The notes under the pieces are model-generated. The model saw only the letters and a list, made by a program, of their open reading frames with translations. It ran no database searches and had not been told where the DNA came from. 64,000 bases of DNA from Xenoacremonium recifei (Eukaryota; Ascomycota; Sordariomycetes; Hypocreales; Nectriaceae). Shown piece by piece: positions 34,313-47,039 of this stretch (position 1 is the stretch's first letter; each line of letters opens with the position of its first letter). The stretch covers positions 306,811 to 370,810 of the forward strand of contig WOFQ01000033.1 in NCBI GenBank assembly GCA_012184525.1. The letters are read 5' to 3'. The translations under genes and the position numbers were made by a program.

Positions 34313-36168
34313 TTAAAGGCTGACCCCGACGCTGATGTCAATGTCCGCGGACGCGTGTTGCGAAGAGTGCAACCACGCCTTCGCTGAGGGCGCGCCGCAG
34401 GACAGATCGTACCACACCAGGACGTCGGTAGACTCGAGGTCGGAGACGTCGTAGGCGACGGGCATGCCGTAGAGGTCGCAGTGCGGGACGCCAGAGCCGT
34501 CGGTGTAATAGCTGTAGGCGAGACAGCCCTCGGTGCCGGGCATACCGCTCTGAAGGGTTGTGTTAGTCTTTGATCTTCAGGGGATATAAGGGGAAAAACT
34601 CACGTCACAGAACTGGAAGCATCCCTCCAGAGAAACAGGCACACCAGCTCGCTCCTCAACAAACTCGGCAATAAAGTACGCGTCCACAGACTCGCCCTTA
34701 ACGCCACAGTACGCGGCCTCAGTGCTGGGCGCGCCATCCTCGACGGTGTCGGAACACATCGTCTCCGTGGGCTCTGAGTACTGGATAGTCGCAGTGAATG
34801 CCACCGTGATGACAGGGGTCATAGTAGTGTCAATGAGGCAAGTATCGTCCGTCTCAGTAGCGCTGGCAGTGCTAGTCAAGAAGGGGGTCACGGTGAAGGT
34901 GCGCGAGGGCTCCTCATCGCAGGGCTCAGTCATGGAAGTCAGAGGCACAGAGGAGTTGCCGTAGGGTGCCGAACCAGTGGTCAAGGTAGTGGGGGCAGTG
35001 ATGATTGGCGACGAGGTCTCATCGCAGGGCTCCGTGGAGGTAGAGACAGTGGTCTGAATGGTCTCAGTCTGGATGGTCTGGTTGCCAGGGATGGTCGTGG
35101 TCTCCAGTGCCGTGGTGGTCATGTCATCGCAAGGCTCCGTCGAGGTCGCGGGGTCGATGGTGATGGTGGGAGTGGGATAGGGGTAGGTCTGGATAGTCTG
35201 GTTGCCGGACATGGACGCGGTGGGCATGGAAGTCTCCTCGTCACAGGGCTCGGTCGACGTGTAGATGGTCGATCCCCGGGTAATGGTCAGAATAGTCTGG
35301 TTACCGGGGATAGTCACGGTCTCGCTGACAGAAGTGGTCATGTCGTCGCAAGGTTCAGTAGTCACGAAGGTCGTGTAAGGCCGGGTGATGGTCTGGATAG
35401 TCTGGTTGCCCGGAACAGTAGCGGTGGTTGTAGTATCATCGTCGCAAGGCTCGGTCATCATGCTGGTGACCGGAACGGTGTAAGTGAAGGTCTGCACCGT
35501 CTGGTTGCCGCCGTAGGACGAGGTCACCGTGATAGTCTCGTACGCGCCGGGGTCCGACACAGTCGTCTCGTCGCAGGGCTCAGTCATGGTTCCGGTCATG
35601 GTGGTGCCCATATCATCCGTGGGGCAAGGCTCGTCACTCTGCACAGTGACAGGACCGCCAGGAGTAGTCGTCGTCTCATCATCGCACGGCTCCGTCATGC
35701 CGCCGGAGGGACGAACATAGGGGGGCTGGGTGCTGCCATCATCGTCACAGGGCTCGGTGGCAGTGACATAGACGGTCACATCGATGGTGGTGGTCGAGAC
35801 AACGAGAGTTGGGCACACGATCTCCTCGGTAGAAGTGACAATGTCGACGGGTGAGATCGTGTCAGTGCCGCCAGAGCTGGTGGTTGTTGACGTGGTGTTG
35901 GTAGCATTCAGCAGCGAGCTAGGCACGGCAACAATAGAGAATGTGTCCGCAGGGGAGCGACCAGCGACTCGAGGTCTGAAGGCCTGAGGAGCCTCGAATG
36001 AGCGTTCCTCTTTGCCAGCCTTGGTGTTTTCAGACTGGTCCAAGTGTTAGCGAGTGCGATGAAGACGTAGACAGATACACTTACTCGGGCGAACTCAGTG
36101 CCTCTGGGAGCGGCCTGGACTGCAGTCGAGAGCAGCCCGATGGCACCAATGAGAGTCGGCAAAAGCAT
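34313..36168 (-). CDS. Secreted Thr/Ser-rich TEPCD-repeat protein with cysteine-rich C-terminal domain
   Basis: Three exons, 36168-36085, 36034-34604 and 34549-34313, 583 residues. Residues 1-19 (LLPTLIGAIGLLSTAVQA) form a classic signal peptide. The middle holds nine TEPCD copies plus one DEPCP copy at irregular spacing of about 17-42 residues, in Thr/Ser-rich linkers that should be O-glycosylated; five units also carry GNQT, an N-glycosylation sequon. The last ~110 residues form a cysteine-bearing domain (CGVKGESVDAYFIAEF, CFQFC, CDLYGMPVAYDV, VWYDLSCG) that resembles fungal PAN/Apple-like modules. The terminus is not hydrophobic, so no GPI signal. Probably cell-wall or extracellular; role unknown. 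Confidence 0.85.
34905..35765 (-). repeat. TEPCD repeat tract within the secreted protein
   Basis: Ten related units read on the minus strand around the core ACGGAGCCCTGCGACGA (Thr-Glu-Pro-Cys-Asp). The DNA differs at synonymous sites between copies while the peptide core is kept, so the repeat looks selected at the protein level rather than freshly duplicated. Confidence 0.85.
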
Positions 36169-37312
36169 TATGAATGCTGGGTATCACGAAGAGAAGAAGA
36201 ATTGGGAAATGGATGAAGAGAGCAGCCTATAATAGGATGGAGGCTGCTTGGGGAAAAGGGAGCGGTGGTGATGTGGGCGGTGGCGTTGATGCTAAGCCTC
36301 TATCGAGACGAGCTCGTCCAGTCTTATATACCGACTTCATCTTTCCCCAGGGCAGTCGTCGATGGAGCCGCATTGAATAATCAGGGACACAATATGAGGT
36401 CGATGAAGGGGCTGTCTATCGAATTGGAGAGGGAGGAGGGAGAGTTGCAACTTGGCACGGGAAGGACTAGTAAGGCGTGGGGCTGCATGTATTGGAAGGG
36501 AGCTTTGACTGATTGGGAGCAATCGCAGAGAAAGGGGGCGCGTCAAAGGGCGGCTATCGACTGAAGGCACAAAAAGTGGTTCTATTGCCGATTTGTCTCG
36601 ATGCTAGGAGCAATAACGCCGTGCTGGGTAAAGGGGAGCGGCTTACTGTGAGAGACGGTAAAAGAAGAGGGAGAGGGATAGCGGGTGAGTGAGGTCCTGT
36701 AAGAGTGCGAGTCTGTATGGGCGGAGACGCAGAAACAGCAGAAACAGCAGAGATCGACAAGGCGGGAACACTGAGACCATATAGACGAGAGAAAGTATTC
36801 CTCCTAACTAGGTGCAGGATGCACGACCCTACTGAAAACTATCCCGCCTGCCCTTAATTCGAGTCCCCTCCGTGGGGAAATGCAGCGCGACCGCGAATGC
36901 GCAAAGGAGAAGGGTATCAAGCCGAGGGGATGCCCTCGTAATCGCCGAGGCCCGTCTGGTCTGGTCTGGTCTGGTAGACTGACTGACTGAGTGTAAGAGA
37001 GACCCGGAAACAGAGACATGAGATGAAACCACAGAACACACAAAGATAGATGCCCAATATGCTTTGCCTGGTGCCGAAAATGGCCATGATCAAAAAGAAA
37101 AGAAAGAAAAAGAAAAAGAAAATACACGATCCCGCCCGCCTGTGATGCAATTCCCGTAACAACCTAGCAACAAAAAAAACACTGTAGAAGGCCTCGCCTT
37201 TCTTGCTTGCTTGCTTAAATCTCGCGAGCGATCCGAGACAGATCGTCGTCGTAGGTAGTCGTAGTCGTCGTTGTCATTTGATAGTCCCGCTTTCAAACGT
37301 CGGAGAGATCAA
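36169..37312. other. Intergenic region with simple repeats
   Basis: It includes the promoter of the TEPCD protein gene and the 3' region of the next gene. Tandem CTGGT at 36956-36975 runs into GACT units, an AAAG-rich purine tract lies at 37089-37122, and TTGC units at 37203-37215. No coding frame is convincing. Confidence 0.4.
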
Positions 37313-38320
37313 TCAGTCCTCCCAGATGGTCTCCAAGTCGAGATCCCCGCGGCGCTCAGCACCACACACGCTCCAGCGCTTCCGCTTGTCGCGCGACGAT
37401 CCGAAACCCAGCGTGCGTCCGCGCGTCTGGCCGCCGTCGAGACTGCTACGACCCTTGGCATCTGAATCCGCAGCGTCGGCAGCCGCCTTGAGCTGGGCGA
37501 TGCGGTCGGCCTCGAGAGCTGCCTCCTCGGCGTCAGGCGAGTCGGGAATCGTCTCGAGGCTGGAGATGCTGGGGCTGCGCGACCGCGTGGACGTGGGCGT
37601 TGAGGGCACCGACGAGTACGATGCTGCCGCCGGGTACCCGCCCACTGCGAGGGCATCGTAGCTCTTGTAAGAGGAGGTCGACGAGGATGGCGTCGATGGG
37701 AAGTTGGTGAGAGATCCCGTGCTCGAGTGGGCGACGCTGCGGAGGGGAGACGACGGCCTACGCAGGCGGTTGGGCGTACTGCCGCTGCTACTACTGCTAC
37801 TGCTGCTGCCACTGCTGGAAACGCCCAGGATCGGCGAGGTGCTCCTCATCTCGGGGTGCCCTCCGGCGTCCAGCACGCTGCTGCGAACAGGCGAAACAGG
37901 CGGGAATGCCTCGTCCACCGGCTTCCGAGGCACGCGAATGCGGGCAGGGGACCGCGACGGGCTCGCAGACCGCATCATCATCTGCGGCGAGTAGAGAATG
38001 TGCCCCGAGCCGTTGACGCCGGGCATCGACTGGGTGCGGGACATGGGCGGCGCCAGGCTGGTGGTCGAGCGTGATCGCGAGTGAGCGCCCGAGAGGGGAG
38101 ACGTCGTGCGCGGGCGGTAGGGCAGCAGCGTCGACGAGGTCCAAGACGGCGAGACGGGCGACGTCGGGCTGGGATCGGTGCTCCTGCGCAGCGTCGGGGG
38201 CTTCTTCAGGACGTTGTCGATGTCGAGCGTCGAGAGCGTGTTGGGGTTCTGGAGGCGCAGGGAGGGCACAGGCGACGACCTGAACTCCTCCATCCGCTCC
38301 GTCTCAGGAACGGGCTCCAT
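37313..38320 (-). CDS. Ser/Pro-rich hypothetical protein with conserved C-terminal tail
   Basis: Single exon, 335 residues from the Met at 38320; the open frame continues upstream to 38524 but that part looks non-coding, and the chosen start gives EPVPETERMEEFRSSPVP. Most of the protein is disordered Ser/Pro/Arg sequence with many SP and RS sites (kinase target style), including NTLSTLDIDNVLKKPPTLRR and LAPPMSRTQSMPGVNG, and a nine-serine run. A short helix-forming stretch (AEEAALEADRIAQLKAAADA) precedes the basic tail KRKRWSVCGAERRGDLDLET. I remember similar ascomycete proteins of unknown function. Confidence 0.75.
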   Translation of the reverse strand: MEPVPETERMEEFRSSPVPSLRLQNPNTLSTLDIDNVLKKPPTLRRSTDPSPTSPVSPSWTSSTLLPYRPRTTSPLSGAHSRSRSTTSLAPPMSRTQSMPGVNGSGHILYSPQMMMRSASPSRSPARIRVPRKPVDEAFPPVSPVRSSVLDAGGHPEMRSTSPILGVSSSGSSSSSSSSGSTPNRLRRPSSPLRSVAHSSTGSLTNFPSTPSSSTSSYKSYDALAVGGYPAAASYSSVPSTPTSTRSRSPSISSLETIPDSPDAEEAALEADRIAQLKAAADAADSDAKGRSSLDGGQTRGRTLGFGSSRDKRKRWSVCGAERRGDLDLETIWED

Positions 38321-40832
38321 GGCGGGTGTCACGAAGGCGGTGACATGGAGGTTTGTGGGTTTGTCTCTGGCAGAGGGCGAGGTGACGGGGTTTTGATGCG
38401 TTGAGTTGAAAGGTTGAAGTCGGGTTGGGGAGGAGGACTCGGTCAGGCAGGCCTGGCGGTACGACGTCGCTGCAAGTACGTACGTACTTGTACTCTGTAG
38501 CAGGAGCAGTAGCGGTCGCGGCACTCGCTCCAGTGGATGTCACACCCGCTGGTTTCCTTGCTGGGGTGTCGCTGATTTGAGTTGTCGCCTGTGCTAGCCA
38601 GCCAGTGGCGTCTTGTCTTGGGATTCCCAGATTCAAAGCGGCCTAGCCTGGCGCAGTCGGCACACTGAGTCAAGAGCGGTTCGGGCTCGTGTCAGGGGAG
38701 GCCAGCAGCAGGTAGAGGGCGTGTTCCAGGGGCTCGAGCCTATAGGAGGCGCGGAGATGCCGCCACCCGGCTGACTAACGGGGAGTTGTGCATGTGCAAG
38801 ATATCGGAACAGGGCAGGCGCAGCTCAGGTGCGATGCGATTGTGTCTGCAGGATCATCTTGCACAGAGATGTGTCTATCCAGCACAAGATCCTCTCATCA
38901 AAGGATTGCGCAAGCACAAGGCTTCATAACCTTTGCTGGCAGGCAACATGGCGTCGTGGCTTCCAAACCTTCCACACCCTCCTGCTCAACTTTCAGCTTG
39001 CGGCGACGCTCAGGTGGCGCTTCGCATCTGCCCGCCCCCAATTCGACAGTTGTGCATCCCTTAATGCAGGTCCAGATGTCTTGGATCGTATGTGGTGCAT
39101 ACATAAACATGAAATGCACATGACACGAGCACGAGGATCGATCAACCCAGTGACAAGCTGGTGCATCCCTCCCGTTGCCTCTTCGACAATTGTTATGACC
39201 ATCTGCGCTTGACGCCCGCTGTGATGCCCAGGAATTAAACCCGGCGCAAGGGGCCGTCCTGGCGCATCCCCCCCCTGCCATCCTTCTGGGCTCGGCGGGC
39301 CTTCTAGCCTGGTGGCTGTCCCGATGGCCTAACGAGCTAGGGACATCCTAGGAAGCTGTCACGGTGCTCTCCAATTTGTTTCACCAGGTAGGGGCTCTTG
39401 CAGAAACTCTCCTGCCGCTCTCGGGTCTCAAACACGGTCAGAGTTCTCTGCTATGTGCACATCTCAGAGACGGCTGACTCGCACCAAGCCCGACGACTCG
39501 GTTGGCGCTTTGCCGCTGCCACCCATTCCGGCCCAAGGTCCCCTAATAACTAATAACACGGGCGCCCTTCTACGCCATCTGATTTGTCCGCTGTTCTTGT
39601 GAAGAAAGACGTGCTAGCAAGAGGCCTCAGGTCCAATGTGCCGCAATCGTCGCAGCATCAGAACTCTCCCGTCGGCCATCTCCGAGCCAGCAGTGCCCTG
39701 TCGTGGTTTGACTCCATCCGTCACAACTTCCCATCAATCCCAACGTCAGCATTCCGCCCACCTCGCGTACCAAATATAGTGTAAAACGTGCTCGAGCCGC
39801 AAATGGGTCGGGGTTCCGTCCAGCTCAGCGGAAGGGCGAGATGATATAATCAATCCCTCCATCCTTCATCGCTTAAATAGTGCCGGCATGTGATCCTACT
39901 CTCCAATAATTTCATACTCGTTAATACTCCTACTTGCAAGCCTGGTCTGTTCTTGGATCAAAGTATTATTATCTCAGTTGATGAGAAGACCCTCTGGTGA
40001 GACTAAGTACTGTCGAATAAACAACCCAAGCTGGCAAGCAGAACAGGCCAAAATCCTTGATTTGAAGCTCTAAGCAGGAATTCGAAGGAATGAGGTCGGC
40101 CAACGAAGTAACATAAGACATGCCAATGCCGCTCAAGCAAAATCAGCACAGGACAGAGAGCCGGAAAGGGCAAGCCTTCCACCGTTTTTAGAGTAGCGCG
40201 TGCCCTATCCGGGGTCGAAGCGTGGAATGTGGGGGAAGTGGGGGTGCGTAACGTGGGAGACCATGTGGGGCCGCCCTGAGTCTCCGGTTGCTGAGCTTGA
40301 ATCTCTCTCACGACGATGCATGAGAATGGTTCAGATCATTAATAAATAAACAAAGATGCAAGATCTCATGGGGTGACATGCGGGCTCCACAAAATGCCAG
40401 AAACGATTCAACATTGAATATCTCAAGGCTAAACACCTATGTCATATACATACTCGGTCTAAAGCTCATCTACTCCTGGTTCACTCGCCGGTGGCGACCG
40501 GATGAATATGAGATGTCGAGTCAAGGCACTGGAGAGCGAAAGACATTGTCACATGTCGAAATCCATTCGACTCACACCAGTCAATGGTGGAATTGAGGTC
40601 GAGACCAGACAATAGTCAATCCATCGAAGAAGCGAAAGAGTCTCGACGTCCGTCAGTGCTAGCCGGTGTCACTCAACTCCTCCTCCAATGCTCCCAACCA
40701 TGACGCCAACCTATCCCGTTCCCCTTATCCCCCAAACTCCCCGTTCTAGATACCCTACCAACCAACCATCCAACCTCTATACCCACTTCGCCTGATACCG
40801 TAGCAAGAGATATATTATTCGCTCAAACATCT
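38321..40832. other. 2.5 kb without a recognisable gene
   Basis: It lies upstream of the Ser/Pro-rich gene and downstream of cytidine deaminase. Frames are short and unlike known proteins. Around 39840-39900 and 40340-40380 the sequence is A/T-rich. It may hold a long promoter or a non-coding transcript; nothing shows which. Confidence 0.4.
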
Positions 40833-41479
40833 TTACTTGGTGCCCTCAGCCGCAGCCGCCGCTTCAGCATTAGCCTGAGCCTCCGCCGGTGAAGGAAGAG
40901 CATCAGGGCCAAATGATAGTGGCAGAAGCTTCAAATATCAACTAGGGTTCTAAAATAGATACTTTCATCGGCAACACTTACCTGAGCGAGCCTCAACACA
41001 CAAAAGTCCTCATTCTTATCAAACATGATAATTGGCGTCTCCAACGGACAAAACTCACGAATACTACCCCTCGCACTTTAGCCCTCTCCCACGAATTTAC
41101 TACCGCCGTCTTGAGATACTCACAACTGTCGACACATCCCACACGGACTCGCCGGCGGGCTCACATCCGTTGCCACCGCCACGGCCCGGAACCGCGTCCT
41201 CCCCGCGGCCACCGCCGTCCCCAGCGCAACCCGCTCCGCACATGTGCCCACGGGATAGCTCGCGTTCTCGACGTTGGCACCGCCAATGATAGCCCCATCC
41301 CCCGTGGCCAGCACCGCCGCGCCCACCCGGAAGTGGCTGTACGGGCAGTAGGCGCCCGCCTTCTGGGCCGTGGCCGTCGAGCGCAGCGTGGAGAACTCCG
41401 CGAGCGTGAGGCCCAAGGTCTGGCAGGTCGTCGAGATGGCTGCCGTGTCGGTGCCGGAGATGGTCGGGGGAGCTTCCAT
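40833..41479 (-). CDS. CDD1: Cytidine deaminase
   Basis: Zinc hydrolase of pyrimidine salvage turning cytidine and deoxycytidine into uridine and deoxyuridine; cytosolic homotetramer. Three exons, 41479-41124, 41063-40982 and 40928-40833, 177 residues (bacterial and human forms are about 130-150). Motifs: AYCPYSHFRVGAAV, the zinc/catalytic NASYPVGTCAERVAL (Cys and catalytic Glu) and SPCGMCRQFIREF, whose cysteines complete the site across an intron. The C-terminus LLPLSFGPDAL is typical, followed by a short Ala/Glu-rich extension. Confidence 0.96.
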
Positions 41480-42069
41480 TTTGATGTGGTCTCAGTAAGG
41501 GGTTATGATGGGTGAGGGTGAGTGACGGTTGGTGATGGAGTGACGTTGATAAGGGCTCTGCGGGGCTGGTGGCTGACTGATAATTTGAGTTACACAAAAG
41601 GGGAAGCTCCTTAATTCCAGCTTGTCTGAGACCTGGCTCGGCTGTGGAAATATACGAATACTAATAGGGATATCATGTACAATAGCTATTATTATTCTCT
41701 TTGGCACACGCTATGTCATATATCGTATGTACTCGTAGTCCTCCGGCCGCCCTGTTGCTATCGTGGCCATCGCTAATGCTCCAAGCTCCAAAACATACAA
41801 GATCTCCCTCTCTGCTCCGGACCAGCAATTAATTAGCTACTTTCAAGTTCATTGTCTTCAGTCCCGCTTCGCACATCCCTCATCGTCTCTCCTTGCCTTG
41901 TGGAACGAATTCCCAGCTACAGGCCTCAGGCGGCGAAGACAGAGGCTCACTTACAACCTCCTCCTTCAACGTTCTCCTATACTTCATCCTCACTTTCGTC
42001 GATGATAACTTCAACGGTCGCAAGAGGTGATTCCAACGTCTGCGATCGTGGTATGTCCGGCCATGGCTT
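41480..42069. other. Cytidine deaminase promoter and 3' end of the MAPKKK gene
   Basis: It lies upstream of the deaminase start and downstream of the kinase stop. Short A/T-rich stretches occur (41650-41730); no gene is seen. Confidence 0.4.
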
Positions 42070-45000
42070 CTAGTAAAATCCGTCCGATCCGGCATACCCC
42101 CTGCTAGACGTGGGTGTCGACTGCGCAGAACTACTGTCGCTAGGCGTGGCAGGTTCAACCACCTGGCTCCTTATAGCCTTGATCCATTCGTGTTGAAGAA
42201 GCTCCACTGCCGTCGAACGTTTCTTAGGGTCGCGCGTGAAGCATTGGTTCAGGAAGTCGATTCCGGACGGGCTGAGCTGGTCTGCCGACGGGAGCTGCGG
42301 CGGATTGCCTTGCGCAATGTTATACATAATGGCCCATTCGTTGTCGAGGTTGGCCCAAGGCCGTCGACCAGTAGCCATCTCCAGAATAACGCATCCCAGG
42401 GACCATATGTCCACAGCCCCAGGCCTGCCCGGGTTGTCGCCCGTGATCACCTCCGGTGACATGTACATGGGCGTTCCCGTCATGGATCGATTGGCCTTTG
42501 TCGCATGCATGTCGGTCGCCAAGGTACGCCCCTGGCGTGCAATCACCTTGGCTGCACCAAAATCCACATACTTGATGATCCCGTTATGATCAAGCAAGAT
42601 ATCTGTCTCCAGTCAGCAAATAGTTCTCTCTTCGCGTGCGTTCAAGTACTCACTTTCCGGTTTGATGTCTCGATGAGAGATGCCGCTTTCGTGAAGATAT
42701 GCGAGACCCTCCAATAGCTGCAAGGCATACACCGTTATCACCTGCTCATCTTCAATCCGACCATGCTCCAGCAGCGTCGCCAGAGATCCACCGTTACAGA
42801 ACTCCATGAAAATGTACACTCGATCTCGGTGCACTTCGAAGCCATAGTAGGATACCACGTTGGGGTGGTCCAGTACCTCCAACACGCCCATCTCCTCTCG
42901 GATCTGCTCTGCGATGGTGGGGATGAGCTTGGGGTCCTGCAGCCGGATCTCCTTCACGGCCATCAGATGTCCCGTATCGAGGTTCATAGCCGCGTATACG
43001 TTGCCAAATGTGCCGCCACCCACAAAGTGACCCTGCTGCCACCGCATCGTCACGTTTGTTGCCGAAGATGAAAGATAGGCCAAGGAACGGTCCACTTCGT
43101 TGTTTCCTTCGAGGACTCGCCCAAGCGCCTGGCGTTCGCCTTCTTTCTCTCGCCGAAACCCGTCCACCCTCTCCAGCTCCTCCATGCGTTGCTCCGTGAT
43201 GCACTTCGATGCCTCTTCGTCGTTCAACATTCTATTCTTGTCGAGTTTCCTGAATTGTCCGACCAGGGCTTCGACGCGCTCCTTCTCGGCCTGAGCCGCT
43301 ACACTAGACCTCGCTCCCATGATATCGAAATGGGAGATGAGGAGTGACATGCAACCGCTCACCTTGGCCTGGAGTCTCGCATACTCATTCTCACCGAGTG
43401 CCAGGATGTGTCTGCCGTGGGTCATACCCATCGCAAATTCCAGCGCAAGGACAGCCCATCGGAAGGTCTTCCGGTCTGACGGAATACAGTCGTCACGGAT
43501 GAAGCTTACCCAGTCCAGCGCCAACTTAGTGAGCTTGAGGTTGTTCATCTGTCGCCTGTTGCTGTCCATGTACAGTAGCGAACGCTGACCGAACTCGGTA
43601 GCAAAGACGAAACACGTCTGAATGAGTTCTTGGCAGTCCTTCCCGGCAGCTTGCTTCCTGATGATTTCAACACTATCCATGAACGTGTTTGACAGCTTGT
43701 ACGCAACCCGCCGAAGTTCTGTCAATCTAGTGTTGACTTTGTGTATGTTGGATCGGGACTCTTGGACCAAGTCAACATGCATGTCGACAGCATCGAGGAA
43801 GGCCCTACGCGCTGTGGACAAGTATTGGGGCCCAGACGCGCAAAGTCGGATATTTCCACGCTTGAGATCGGTATTCTGCTCCCGCAACGATACTTCGATG
43901 GTCTCCCCAAACCAGCTGATAGGATTCTCAGGCCGCACAACGAGAATGTACTGCTCTGCCAAGTCATCGCTGAACTGATCTTTCGACGTGATGGCCAACA
44001 TGGTCTGGATATCCTCGAGCTTTCCACGAAGCTCCGGCGATGCAATCACATATAGCCCATCCCGCTCAAACGCATCGCTCTCGACCCGGAAGTGGCCAGT
44101 AGCAACGAGTTGATCGTAGAACTTCTGCATGGCTTCCGGTGGAAACGAAATACTAAAGTCGGAGCAGTGTTCATAGTTGTCGTTCAACATACGAGTGAAT
44201 CGCTGAAGCATTCTTTGACGAACCCGGACTGAGTCAAGACATGCCTTATATCGCTTGCTCATTTCTACAGGACTCTCTTTCGGTTTGACCTGCAACTCCT
44301 TTTCAAACGTTTGGCTCAGTCGATTCAAGGCCTTGAAGGTCAGTGAACTAAACTGCTCAGCAACTTCAATATGGCCACGCTGAAGATGACTGCCAATCTC
44401 ATTGGCAAAGTCCCATTCTTGGAATAGGAGTTCAGCTTCTTTGAAAGTATTCTTGTTGCCCGTGAGCTTCCAGTTGAGCATCTTGAAGTAGTATTTGAGA
44501 GCCTCCAACACAACTTGATCGAAAGATTCGTCGATACATGGTGGTAAGTCCCAACCCGGCTCTGGATTCGCATTGGCCATGCATTCGAGCTTGATCCGGA
44601 TGGCGAATTTCAGTAGGAGCTGAAACTGAGAAATCATCTGATCTTGCATGAGGGGGTTTTGCTGGGCAGATTCCTTGACTCTCCGAGCATATGCAAGTCT
44701 GGTTTTGGTGATCTCTTCAATCAGACGCGAAGGGAAGCTAATGAGGGTGAGGAGTTCTTCGAGGTACGGCGGAAGATGGCGCTTTCGGAAGCGAGCGGCA
44801 TTGGTGATGAGGGTATCTTTAGCCTTGCTGATAACGAAGGATATCGGTACGAGCATGCCCTTCCGCCCGTTCTTTGAGCTGGGTCCATTGTCGTTGTAAA
44901 GCGATTGAAGGCCGTCCTCCTTCATGAGCCGGTCCAGGAAAGACGTCTCGTCGTTGCTGATCCCATTGACCGCCGGTGATCGTTGCTTGGTTCTGGAGAA

Positions 45001-46164
45001 GTCTAGGTCATCGTTTCCAACCCATTTCTTGAGGATTGATAATTCGGTGTTGATCATCTCGTTCGTATTGTACCAAGCCATGATGGATTCACTCGATTCC
45101 TTGAAGGCGGGCGTATCGGCAATCTTATGCTCCGCAGCAAGTGCGGACCATGACGGATAGAGGTTCTCGCACTTCTCAATCTTCTTGACCATGTCCTTGA
45201 CCTGCTCGTAGGGAGGCTTGCCCGCTTCAGTCTCGCCCTTGATCTCGAAGTTGGCAATATCCTCCAACGTGCGGTCAAGTGTGGACCTGGCTTCTTCCAG
45301 CATACGCCGCTGTATGGGGAGATGTCGTCCGCAGCATTTCGATCGAATTCCCAGCCACAGTTCCGTCTTGTGAGCCGTTTTACCCAGCTGTGGATCGGTA
45401 GAGCTCGTCATTCGTTTCTTCTCCTGCCGCAAGACGTCACCCGTCATGACTGTCTCCAGCATACCGTGCCACTCCAGCCTTTCGCGGCTTTCCGGGTCCT
45501 GGAGATCCTCCTCGGTGGGTTGTACGTTGTCATTGCCGTAGAACATGATTGTTTCCTGGTCGAAACGGTCATCATAGTGGCCCTCAGAAGACGGGGTTTC
45601 GCCTTCAGAGTCGGAGTCATTGCCCGTCATATTTGAGTATGGCGAGAAATATTCGCCCGAGAAGTCCTGCCGCAGTTTCTGCACGTAGGCCCGCTCCTGG
45701 GCTCGGAATCGGCTGTTGTCGCTCTGACGAGGACGCGTCTTGGATGCCGATCGAATCGTTTCGACGAACGACGGAGCTGGTTGCGGAGGCGCAGGCTTCC
45801 TTGATGTGGCGGGATTGTAGGTATTGGACGGGGTCCTCGCTGGTCCCAGAGGCCGCTGAGGCCAGTTGCCACTCGCATAGTTCGCGGTGTCATCGTTACT
45901 TCGACCGCGCTGACCTTTTGGAGTGCCATTCATCGCCGCTCCGGTCTGGAGCGACGTGAGAGACCCCGTGTGGCCTGACGACTCGTATCTCGCGAGAGTC
46001 CCCAGCTCGTCATGAAGCTCGTTGACGTGCTGATCGTCGATAACATCGTGAGGGACTTCGATGTCGCCGGCGGACGAGGAGTGCCGGTGCGTCTTGTGCT
46101 TCTCGGGGCGAGCATCGTCGTCAGGGCCCGAAAACCGCACAGCACGAGGCGACGTATCGGTCAT
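42070..46164 (-). CDS. SSK2: MAP kinase kinase kinase of the HOG stress pathway (Ssk2/Wis4/OS-4 type)
   Basis: Ser/Thr kinase receiving the Sln1-Ypd1-Ssk1 signal and phosphorylating the Pbs2-type MAPKK in osmotic and oxidative stress; in filamentous fungi this branch also mediates phenylpyrrole response. Two exons, 46164-42654 and 42602-42070, 1,347 residues, the expected size. The long N-terminal half is the conserved regulatory region of this subfamily (for example ESIMAWYNTNEMINTELSIL). The kinase domain occupies about 1,040-1,310: GGGTFGNVYAAMN (P-loop), AVKEIRL (ATP lysine), HRDIKPENILL (catalytic loop, split by the intron), DFGAAK, and GTPMYMSPEVI (activation segment end). All catalytic residues are present. 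Confidence 0.96.
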
Positions 46165-47039
46165 GGCCGCAGCTGCGTGCGGATGGCTGCAGCAAGAGGC
46201 AATCTAACGGCCCCTCAGCGCCTCTCCGAGGGGCTCAACGTAGAGCAGGATCAATGGAGGCGGCAACGTGCACCATGTGGAAGGATCCGGGATTGAGGTT
46301 CGAGACTCCAAGAAGGTAACGATGCTGGAAGCAAGATGGCCGCAGAACGGACGGTAGATGAAGGTGGATAACAGCAATGGGCTGGGCGTCATTGCGAGAG
46401 GAGCGGTTGGATCAGGTCCATCTCCCTCCCAAGCTGGCGCACGTCCCTGATTGGCCGAAGGCGCTTACCTAGGTCGGGTAAGGTTGCGCCACAGGTGCAG
46501 GGATACGCTGTGGCTAGTGGGAGGCTGAATCAAGGCATCTGTGTTTCAGAATCTGCTGCAGCGCATGCGGCTGTCACATGAATTAATTTCACGTCCCTAC
46601 CTATAAAAGAACTGTTGTATATATAGCATTGCGATCTGTGAGACGTACGTAGATGAAAGACAACGGACCATCGGAAGCGATGATTCATAAAACACATTCG
46701 TCCCTATTTGATTATTTGATGACGAAATGATCTTGGTCCCTTGAATTGTATCCTATTCCTCCCGAGCCAGCTGCTAATTCCCGGTTTCAGCAGCAGCCTT
46801 TCGCGGCAAATTCCACCTACGCCCCGCTGCCACTCAACGCGGTCCATAGAGGGGCAAGGAAATAATTTTTTTTCCGCGCCTGCGATTATTATCGCAGCGA
46901 ACTGCCCCTCCATGACTGAACTCTCCCTTGGCGGGGCAGCATCGCCAACCTTTTCCCATTCTTTGCGTTGCTACGCGCAAAGCAAAGCAGATCCGCCCCC
47001 CAATCAGATCGCTCTTTGAATAAGCAAAGAGCTGTCGCA
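46165..47039. promoter_or_regulatory. Divergent promoter between SSK2 and MTD1
   Basis: Both genes start outward from this 875 bp interval. TATATATAG-like sequence at about 46617-46625 (TTGTATATATAGCATTG) is the best TATA candidate. Which gene it serves is not clear from sequence. Confidence 0.45.
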
